From Saprospiraceae bacterium UBA7328 (GTDB lineage Bacteria > Bacteroidota > Bacteroidia > Chitinophagales > Saprospiraceae): a stretch of DNA of 14,063 nucleotides. The translations under genes were made by a program, and so were the position numbers. Below the pieces are notes generated by a model that was not told the DNA's origin, made no database searches, and was given only the letters and a program-made list of their open reading frames with translations. The DNA is taken from contig DKPS01000074.1 in assembly GCA_002471345.1 (NCBI GenBank), positions 11,036 through 25,098 of the forward strand, written 5' to 3'. Shown here piece after piece: positions 8,701 to 14,063 of the stretch. Within the stretch, counting starts at the first letter, position 1. Each line of letters starts with the position of its first letter.

Positions 8701-11700
8701 GGTTAATAGATGAATTTGATCCTGCTTGTTCTTTTTATTGTCAACCAACTTCTCAAACCAATGTAATATCTGGAAAGGTTTTTTTTGACGAAGATGCTGA
8801 CGGAAGTAACTCTTCAGATGATTATTTAATTCCAGGCATATCAATTGATATTTTTTTAGATGTTGATAAAAATGGAATTATAGAACCTTCTGATCAGCAT
8901 TTGACAACTACAGAAACGGACTTGAGCGGTAACTATTATTATACTTTCAAACCTAAATTTAATCAAGATTTTATTTACGAAATAATAAATGGTTGCCAGG
9001 ATAGCGAAAAAGGAGATGCCGACAAAAACGGCTTAAAACTTGGCAAAGACAAGGATATTGGTCTGATATTTACCGGTGTTCAAATACCGAGTGGTTCAAT
9101 TGTAAATGAAGCTAGATTGGCCTTTGTATCTAAGAAATTTAAAACAGATTTTGGATCTGCACAGATTTATGGAGAAGAAACAAACTCTCCATCTGACTAC
9201 TGTATTTTAGATGATTTTGATACTAGAATAAAGACATCGTCTTCAATGCCGTGGAGTTTTGGAAACTGGCAAATGGCTGAAACTTATAGATCAATTGATA
9301 TCAAAAATATTGTTCAAGAATTAATCGACGATTATAATTTTGATAATGGCTCATTGAGCTTCCTTATTGTTTCTGACGGTTCAGAAGAAGTCGAAGCAAA
9401 TTCCTTTGAGTCTACAAATTCTAGTGAATTTGCTCCTAAATTAGAATTGAATGTAAAAGTTCAAAATTCATTAAACTATTTGATTAGAATCAATGAAAGT
9501 ACTCTTCCTATTTCTTCAACCTTGACGACCTCATCAGTACAATCAGTAATATTTAATGATTTCGATCAAAGCGAATGCACAATAAGCTTCGGTTTCAATT
9601 CGACTTTTGAAATATGTGATAATGGTATTGATGATGATGGAGACGGATTTATAGATGGAAACGATCCCGACTGTGAAATATCTTTACCGTGTATTAATGA
9701 AAGTAATCAGCCACTACTTTCAGGAGTCGTATTTCAAGATGTTAACCATGATGGAGAACTTAACCTTTTTGAACCATTGCAAGATAACGTTTTAGTTAGC
9801 CTCTATGAAGATATTAATGGAAATGATGTGCTAGATTTTCAAGACGACTTAATGGAATCCACTAGAAGCAGTTTTCTTGGCAAATACTCATTTGGTGTAG
9901 AGACGGATCAAATGTTCAAACTTGTTTCTAGAATTAGTCACCCTTTTGAAGATGCAAAAGATGGTAAAACTGATGAAGATAAATTGAAATTGGGTAATAG
10001 AGAGACCATAGGTCTTCGGTTTAGGAAAATAAACATTCCTCCAGGAGCAATTATTACTGATGCGAGGTTAACACTTTTTGCCAAAAAAGACAAAGATGAT
10101 GAGAATGCAAGAATTAAGATTTATGGTGAAGATTCATCCCGCCCCTTAGATTATTATCAAGATGATAAAGTTGAATTAAGATCTAGAACTAATACCAATG
10201 TAGATTGGGTTTTTGGAGATTGGATTCATAGTAGTCCTTATACAAGTCCAGATTTATCTGTGGTTATACAAGAACTAGTTAATTCTTATAATTACGATAA
10301 TGGTAGCCTGGCTCTAATCCTTTCACCAAATGGATCAAAAGAAAGAGAGGCTAAATCATACGAATTCAATAATAATGGTGCCGATGTTCCTGAGCTTTCA
10401 ATAACCTATATGCTTCCTGAGCAGAAAGCATACCTTGTTGAAATAGATACATCTACACTTCCTTATAATCAGGGTTTGACGACACCTGAGGTTTATTCGA
10501 TACAAATGAATGCAAATGATCTAAACAATTGTACTATTAATTTTGGGTTTAACAGCACCACTGAGATTTGTGGAAATGGAAGAGATGATGACCGCGATGG
10601 GTTAGTTGATTGTGATGATCCAGATTGTTTCAATGGATTAAATCTATCTATTGACGCAGAGGAAAATCCAATTTGCACCAATTCATTGACTCAGTTGACT
10701 GCTTCAGCATCAGGAGGGCGTGGAGTCTTAACTTATGCTTGGGATAATGGATTGGGTTCAGGGTTCATAAAATGGGTCAATCCTTCTTCCACTACCACCT
10801 ATAATGTCACCTTAACTGATGAAAATGGTTGTGAAGTTTATGATGCAATTACAATAGTTGTGACAGATTTACCAATGGTTGACATTGGTTCTGATGACAT
10901 AATTTGTGACAATTCTACTAGCTTTCTGAATGCTGTCGGAGCAAATGGAAGACCTCCTTATACATATTCATGGAGTAATGGCCTAGGTCTAGGAGCGAAT
11001 AAAGTTGTTCAACCTGATGCCACAACAATTTATACCGTAACGATCACTGATTTTAACGGTTGTTCTAATACGGACAATGTCACTGTTACCGTAAACAGCC
11101 TTCCTGAGGTGACTGCAGGTAGGACAGATGGAAGTATTTGCATTGGTGAGTCAACAACTATTTCTGCAACAGGAGGTGGTGGCTCAGGTGGGTATACTTA
11201 TTTTTGGAATAATGGAGTAGGTCTAGGAAACACACATATCGTAGACCCAAGCTCTACTACAACTTATACGGTTATAGCAACTGATGCGAATGGATGTACA
11301 AACTCTGATGAAATATTAGTAGAAGTAGTGCAAATCCCAAATGTCAGTGCTGGAGCAGATCAGGTAATATGTCAAGGTCAGAGCAGCGCTCAACTGTCTG
11401 CATCTGGCGGAGCTACATACTCTTGGAGTCCTGCTAACAGTCTTACTGATTCCGGAATTTCAAACCCTATAGCTAGCCCATCTATTACTACAGTCTACAC
11501 TGTAACGATAACTTCGGCTAATGGATGTAGTGCAACAGATCAAGTAACGGTCTCTGTAAATTCTACTCCTAATGCAAGTTCAAGTGCTGACGTAGCAATC
11601 TGTCTTCAAAGTTCATCTCAATTGGACGCCAATGGTGGTGATCAGTATGAATGGAGTCCAAGTACAGGATTAAGCTCTACAACTATAAAAAACCCTATAG

Positions 11701-14063
11701 CAAGTCCAGCCATGACAACGACTTATACCGTAACAATTACTGATTCCAATAATTGTACATCTACTTCGCAGACTGTAGTCAGTATAAATTCTTTGCCAGA
11801 TGCAGATGCAGGTTCTGATGCGGTAATATGTAATGGTGAAAGTTATTCATTGAATGCGTCTGGCGGGATCTCATATCAATGGGTTCCGTCTACAGGGTTG
11901 AATAATCCAAATATAGCAAATCCAATCTCTCAACCTAACAATACAATCACTTATACAGTTTTTGTGACTGATATAAATGGATGCACTAATACCGACCAAA
12001 TAACATTGACTATATTAAACAAACCAACGGCGAATGCAGGAAACGACCATAATACTTGTATTGGTCAATCGGTGGTACTTAATGCTTCTGGTGGCGCTTT
12101 GTATACTTGGAGTCCTTCAACAGGCCTAAATGCAGACGACGTTCAAAGTCCAATTGCTAGTCCTAATGTGACGACACTTTATACTCTAACTGTCACTTCG
12201 GCTAATGGATGTACTTCCACGGATATAGTCACTGTAAATGTTGGAAATTGTCCGGAAAATTGTGATGATGGTTTTGATAATGATGGAGATGGATTGGTGG
12301 ATTGTGATGATCCTGATTGTGGTCCATTAAATCCATATGCTAGTCCAGATCAATCTATTTGTTTGGGAAGCAGTACCATGTTAAATGCTTCAGGAGGTGA
12401 AACATATCTTTGGTCTCCGACAAATACATTAAGTGATCCTACTATCCCAAATCCTATTGCCGTACCATTGGCAAATACGGTATATACAGTTACAATTACA
12501 GATAACAATGGCTGCACTGTTATTGATCAAATAGAAATATTTATAAATAATCCACCAAATGCTCAGGTATCTAAGGATACAGCAAATCTTTGTGAAGGAG
12601 GGTTTGTTAATATTTTTGCATCAGGAGGAGTTTCTTACGAGTGGGGTCCTACGACTGGATTAAGTAATTATTTAGTAGCTAATCCTGATGCTTCTCCAGA
12701 ATCATCTATACTCTATATTGTAACAGTTACTGACGGGAATGGATGTTCAGCGACGAATGCTATTTTCGTTGAGGTAAACTCCAATGAGGGCAATGCTTAT
12801 GCTGGAGTAGATGGTGTTATATGCATAGGTGGAAGTACTTCTTTAAATGCATCAGGAGGTATTTCTTATTCATGGTCTCCATCTACCGGTCTCAGCGCCT
12901 CTAATATTCCAAATCCAGTTGCTAGCCCTGCTGTGCCAACTACCTATACAGTAGTGGTCACGGATGCAAATGGATGTAATGATTTAGATGCAGTATTTAT
13001 AGATGTTGCAGTATGCTCTGAGATATGTGGAGATGGATTAGATAATGATTCAGATGGCCTGGTGGATTGTGCTGATGACGAATGTAGACCCCAATTTCCT
13101 AATGCTGGACCTGATAGGTATATATGTATCGGAGAAACTACACGGCTGACGGCAAGTGGTGGAGATTCTTATCTGTGGAGTCCGACCAATGGACTTGATG
13201 ATCATACACTCCAAAATCCAAGAGCAAATCCATTAAGCACAGTTACTTATACAGTAGATGTCATCAATGCAGATGGGTGCATAGAGACAGATGAAGTAAC
13301 TGTATTTGTGAGTTCTATACCAAATGCACAAGTCACAAATGATACCATAGATGGGTGTATGGGAGAGCCAGTGGTTCTAAATGCATCAGGTGGTCTATAT
13401 TATGAATGGAGCCCATCATCAAGTTTGAGTAATCCTACGATTCCTAATCCAATAGCCTCACCTAGTACTTCTACCCTTTACATAGTTACCGTAAGTGATG
13501 GGAATGGATGTTATAGTACAAATGTAACTTACATCAGATTAAACACTAATATAGGAAATGCAACTGCTGGTCCTGATCAACAGATTTGTAAAGGAACTGC
13601 AGGACAACTTTCTGCATCAGGTGGGGTAACTTATGCATGGAGTCCAACTACAGGTTTAAGTGATCCAAATTTGGCCAATCCAATGGCAAGTCCTTCCGTA
13701 TCAACTAATTACACAGTGGTTGTTACAGATGTTAATGGTTGTACAGATAGTGACCAAGTATTTATAGATGTAATAACTTTTACAGGAGTCGCTGATGCAG
13801 GTAATGATGTAGATATATGTCAGAATGGAATGATTCAATTAGATGCCAGTGGAGGTGTTTCTGTCTTAAGATCTTTTTATCCTAAATTATCTGCTTCCTC
13901 GATCAAGCATATTCTTATGGCTTCAGGAATTCAGATGAATGATAAATTGAAAAAGCCCAATTCAGAAGAAATTTTTGGTGCTAATTATTTTTCAGTATCT
14001 GGAAAAACTGTCAATTTATATAACGCTCTACTTTATGCTTCACTCTATAAAGAAAGAGATCCA
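5724..14063 (+). CDS. Giant secreted multi-domain repeat protein (3' end outside window)
   Basis: I translated this frame codon by codon: 2780 codons with no stop, still open at the window end. The ATG at 5724 is the only ATG before the signal sequence (hydrophobic SIFFLFAFAFPIFLFG at 25-40, likely cleavage before Q41), although the N-region is long. Domains in order: conserved His/Cys domain 60-410; PKD-like 413-493; CBM-like 504-668; beta-rich region 670-885; Ig-like 890-980; two SdrD_B-like modules with inserted DNRLRE-like domains 1003-1295 and 1318-1613; thirteen Ig-like repeats and one cut short 1638-2712; a subtilisin C-terminal segment 2714-2780. Five Asp-rich 22-residue motifs separate blocks. 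Each complete Ig repeat keeps two Cys, around V-I-C and N-G-C, fitting disulfides formed outside the cytoplasm. Likely role by family analogy: large surface or secreted adhesin or scaffold. The last 67 residues may be foreign to the gene. Confidence 0.88.
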   Translation, partial: MSTFNETIESFETFPCRKLCGDGLSIFFLFAFAFPIFLFGQTIDKQEVKSFEVHEEIVVSNRLGADQLIPSGSFIIDMGVVPQTEQNALKPYGLVWEILNVHEIPVLWSINPNKGKDGVDFIYSGNVYKGGPFIILAEYRTATVNATINKWINQGVVGVTSNQEFLAPIYQSIDFSIQWTLDQENGDIAAEYLTVAGIPSTAYNWKLPYELGCCEDVFIMPHAHPDWNSHSHLLDWNNDFTEGGCRGAIWAGCNAVSNLENIRNPSNRSEKMNFLMNAGPNLNSFPAVEDGDHDGGTSSLTYNHHAHPIMQFLGSMYGAQENGAEQVYLPKYGWRDETLIGIEDFGQEDIPDESPGPAGRLVFGHGFGDDTKGFVAYEAAHKLNKDDDPANIAAQRAFLNFSFYSASHKSIEPLAIVPSSVQSGVSYQLLGSASGGTGTYNYTWTSSCGGSFSNSNTENTSFTAPEVTENTSCLIRLTVSDDCGSRQAFSPINVEIEPPVPPSCNCDENLLINGSFEDGTINGWNTEKGVVKLFVADMDDCGNTTLELGVNNSVTKYMAFWQQENFIEPFASYKLTFEASTVDASLEQRVYLQFFNEEGALLSEGYKEVDFIRSNNQELENYSLFLSAPLNAKFARINVRIEGGQRTSARVYADDEFYIDNLCLTRTPCTFRTMSFQQPKYLSGIWGDENSEYRFFNVYSGIDAILTIVNKSHTDVVIEKLDQPETDNEGYDWAFQPVIDWNFKNGNNNYEQAGEKSVNFEIRFENSSTGASIELDEIFITALDVDGHSNGIREFVNLSGFSNYQIQDPTSLSLSGSLKATGEFKDHPGIDESMHEMISYQFLSSNRINVTLGAHYNGGALNDDDEVRDHALFFKCYNFNYEQICPSISLTGGSHFCQNSSTLITGSISGNSGFCNVVWEQSNDMGETWQPINGNNSLNLQTDPLLQTTYYRSYISCNDNASCGTIYSNEIIIELIQNCDEICDNGIDDDMNGLIDEFDPACSFYCQPTSQTNVISGKVFFDEDADGSNSSDDYLIPGISIDIFLDVDKNGIIEPSDQHLTTTETDLSGNYYYTFKPKFNQDFIYEIINGCQDSEKGDADKNGLKLGKDKDIGLIFTGVQIPSGSIVNEARLAFVSKKFKTDFGSAQIYGEETNSPSDYCILDDFDTRIKTSSSMPWSFGNWQMAETYRSIDIKNIVQELIDDYNFDNGSLSFLIVSDGSEEVEANSFESTNSSEFAPKLELNVKVQNSLNYLIRINESTLPISSTLTTSSVQSVIFNDFDQSECTISFGFNSTFEICDNGIDDDGDGFIDGNDPDCEISLPCINESNQPLLSGVVFQDVNHDGELNLFEPLQDNVLVSLYEDINGNDVLDFQDDLMESTRSSFLGKYSFGVETDQMFKLVSRISHPFEDAKDGKTDEDKLKLGNRETIGLRFRKINIPPGAIITDARLTLFAKKDKDDENARIKIYGEDSSRPLDYYQDDKVELRSRTNTNVDWVFGDWIHSSPYTSPDLSVVIQELVNSYNYDNGSLALILSPNGSKEREAKSYEFNNNGADVPELSITYMLPEQKAYLVEIDTSTLPYNQGLTTPEVYSIQMNANDLNNCTINFGFNSTTEICGNGRDDDRDGLVDCDDPDCFNGLNLSIDAEENPICTNSLTQLTASASGGRGVLTYAWDNGLGSGFIKWVNPSSTTTYNVTLTDENGCEVYDAITIVVTDLPMVDIGSDDIICDNSTSFLNAVGANGRPPYTYSWSNGLGLGANKVVQPDATTIYTVTITDFNGCSNTDNVTVTVNSLPEVTAGRTDGSICIGESTTISATGGGGSGGYTYFWNNGVGLGNTHIVDPSSTTTYTVIATDANGCTNSDEILVEVVQIPNVSAGADQVICQGQSSAQLSASGGATYSWSPANSLTDSGISNPIASPSITTVYTVTITSANGCSATDQVTVSVNSTPNASSSADVAICLQSSSQLDANGGDQYEWSPSTGLSSTTIKNPIASPAMTTTYTVTITDSNNCTSTSQTVVSINSLPDADAGSDAVICNGESYSLNASGGISYQWVPSTGLNNPNIANPISQPNNTITYTVFVTDINGCTNTDQITLTILNKPTANAGNDHNTCIGQSVVLNASGGALYTWSPSTGLNADDVQSPIASPNVTTLYTLTVTSANGCTSTDIVTVNVGNCPENCDDGFDNDGDGLVDCDDPDCGPLNPYASPDQSICLGSSTMLNASGGETYLWSPTNTLSDPTIPNPIAVPLANTVYTVTITDNNGCTVIDQIEIFINNPPNAQVSKDTANLCEGGFVNIFASGGVSYEWGPTTGLSNYLVANPDASPESSILYIVTVTDGNGCSATNAIFVEVNSNEGNAYAGVDGVICIGGSTSLNASGGISYSWSPSTGLSASNIPNPVASPAVPTTYTVVVTDANGCNDLDAVFIDVAVCSEICGDGLDNDSDGLVDCADDECRPQFPNAGPDRYICIGETTRLTASGGDSYLWSPTNGLDDHTLQNPRANPLSTVTYTVDVINADGCIETDEVTVFVSSIPNAQVTNDTIDGCMGEPVVLNASGGLYYEWSPSSSLSNPTIPNPIASPSTSTLYIVTVSDGNGCYSTNVTYIRLNTNIGNATAGPDQQICKGTAGQLSASGGVTYAWSPTTGLSDPNLANPMASPSVSTNYTVVVTDVNGCTDSDQVFIDVITFTGVADAGNDVDICQNGMIQLDASGGVSVLRSFYPKLSASSIKHILMASGIQMNDKLKKPNSEEIFGANYFSVSGKTVNLYNALLYASLYKERDP
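5901..6953 (+). other. Conserved N-terminal domain of the giant protein, His/Cys-rich, family unnamed by me
   Basis: Residues about 60-410. I recall this arrangement from the N-termini of other large bacterial PKD/Ig proteins but cannot name a function. Conserved-looking elements are LVWEILNVHEIPVLWSI (about 93-109), YKGGPFII, IMPHAHPDWNSHSH (219-232), GAIWAGCNAVSNLEN (247-261), WRDETLIG and the closing AAQRAFLNFSFYSASHK. The cluster of His222, His224, Asp226, His230 and His232 with Cys253 could be a metal or catalytic site. That is inference. Length and motif order look complete, with no break. Confidence 0.55.
7233..7730 (+). other. Carbohydrate-binding-like (CBM/galactose-binding-like) domain
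   Basis: Residues about 504-668. It starts ENLLINGSFEDGTINGWNT, the usual opening of CBM-like jelly-roll domains (N-G-S-F-E-x-G-x-x-x-G-W). It ends with the matching strand FYIDNLCL, in which the family normally has D-[DN]-[VI]-x-[VLF]. Such domains bind glycans in related secreted proteins; the ligand here is unknown. Confidence 0.65.
8730..9608 (+). repeat. SdrD_B-like module 1 interrupted by a DNRLRE-like domain
   Basis: It starts as an SdrD_B/Cna_B-like domain (ISGKVFFDEDADGS, then IDIFLDVDKNGIIEPSD and SGNYYYTF). It finishes with that fold's closing strands (YLIRINESTLPISSTLTT, TISFGFNSTF). Between them, about 9048-9467, lies a DNRLRE-like domain: IGLIFTGVQIPSGSIVNEARL, QIYGEE, PWSFGNWQ and DIKNIVQELIDDYNFDNGSL. 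Module 2 (9675-10562) aligns along its whole length. Confidence 0.65.
9675..10562 (+). repeat. SdrD_B-like module 2 interrupted by a DNRLRE-like domain
   Basis: Tandem relative of module 1 in the same order. It opens LSGVVFQDVNHDGELN and VSLYEDINGNDVLDFQDD. The DNRLRE-like insert (about 10002-10409) has IGLRFRKINIPPGAIITDAR, KIYGED, DWVFGDWI and DLSVVIQELVNSYNYDNGSL. It closes YLVEIDTSTLPYNQGLTT and TINFGFNSTT. The insert starts 951 bases after its counterpart in module 1, nearly the same period as the flanking 22-residue motifs. The DNA has diverged while the protein pattern is kept, so the duplication is not recent. Confidence 0.65.
10635..13859 (+). repeat. Array of 13 complete Ig-like repeats plus one truncated
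   Basis: Units start near 10635, 10872, 11103, 11337, 11568, 11796, 12024, 12333, 12555, 12789, 13098, 13320, 13554 and 13791, spaced 222-237 bases except where a 22-residue motif is inserted. The common pattern is N-A-x-A-G-x-D-x-x-I-C-x-G, then L-x-A-S-G-G, W-S-P-x-T-G-L-S, N-P-x-A-S-P, and T-Y-T-V-x-[VI]-T-D-x-N-G-C. The first three units are a variant with two glycine-rich insertions (TYSWSNGLGLG). The last unit stops after its S-G-G-V-S strand. Such arrays form elongated extracellular stalks. Confidence 0.85.
13860..14063 (+). other. C-terminal fragment of a subtilisin-like (S8) protease fused in frame
   Basis: Residues 2714-2780. VLRSFYPKLSASSIKHILMA matches the helix pair that follows the catalytic Ser in S8 proteases (there A-A-x-L-x-S-x-[YF]-P-x-L-[ST]-A-x-x-[IV]-K). 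FSVSGKTVNLYNALLYAS matches the final S-G-x-x-V-N-x-Y-x-A segment. The Asp, His and Ser catalytic motifs are absent; the text just before is an Ig repeat. The fragment runs to the window edge and cannot be an active protease as it stands. Confidence 0.7.

Larger units (their letters stand above)
8664..13085 (+). repeat. Five copies of a 22-residue Asp-rich, two- to three-Cys motif punctuating the giant protein
   Basis: The copies lie at 8664-8729, 9609-9674, 10563-10628, 12255-12320 and 13020-13085, each exactly 66 bases. The pattern is E-[IN]-C-[DG]-[DN]-G, then x-D-[DN]-D-x-[DN]-G, then [LF]-[IV]-D and a final Cys. The last three copies add a middle Cys (V-D-C). Asp/Asn at alternating positions suggests a calcium loop, and the Cys pair a closing disulfide. 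This resembles the motif preceding many bacterial secreted repeat domains. They mark boundaries: before and after each SdrD_B-like module, and every three Ig repeats near the end. Confidence 0.8.

Noticed and set aside
10635..13859. Regular repeats as a possible CRISPR or DNA satellite array
   Set aside because: The periodicity is at protein level (74-79 residues), the DNA has diverged between copies, and the reading frame is open throughout.

Overview
The window looks like Bacteroidota DNA, probably from a Saprospiria-like or related marine lineage. The coding sequence is AT-rich and starts lack Shine-Dalgarno sites. One promoter carries the TAnnTTTG -7 element typical of this phylum. Most of the coding capacity goes to very large secreted multi-domain proteins: cadherin/Ig-like domains, thrombospondin type 3 calcium repeats, SdrD_B-like and DNRLRE-like modules, and long arrays of the W-S-P-S-T-G-L Ig-like repeat. 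This lineage call is inference from gene content; no rRNA or housekeeping marker is present.

Layout: (1) 1-3044, an exported adhesin-like protein in two reading frames. Bases 1-651 carry the first frame, relatively GC-rich and rich in ACG codons. Bases 630-3044 continue in the -1 frame, more AT-rich, with Ig-like domains, TSP3 calcium repeats and a Bacteroidota C-terminal module. The frame and composition change near 633 suggests a recombination or assembly joint. (2) 3200-4198, a secreted Lcl_C/DUF1566-type protein interrupted by one in-frame TAA at codon 214. (3) 4231-4608 (minus) and 4679-5458 (plus), a divergent pair: an unrecognised 125-residue protein and a self-cleaving XRE-S24 (CI/LexA-like) repressor. 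The intergenic region has a perfect -7 element overlapped by a palindrome that looks like the repressor's operator. (4) 5724 to the window end, one uninterrupted open frame of 2780 codons running off the edge.

The giant protein has a signal peptide, a conserved His/Cys-rich N-terminal domain, a PKD-like domain, a carbohydrate-binding-like region and a second beta-rich region. Then come two tandem SdrD_B-like modules, each interrupted by a DNRLRE-like domain, and an array of 13 complete Ig-like repeats plus one cut short. Five exact 22-residue Asp-rich motifs punctuate these parts. At about 13860 the repeat array passes in frame, in mid-repeat, into the C-terminal end of a subtilisin-like (S8) protease without its catalytic core.

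The genes do not form an obvious pathway. Regions 1, 2 and 4 look like cell-surface or secreted proteins, and region 3 is a small self-regulated unit between them. The most useful leads are the repressor/unknown-gene pair, the nested and higher-order repeat architecture of the giant protein, and two junctions (about 633 and 13860) that need read-level checking.
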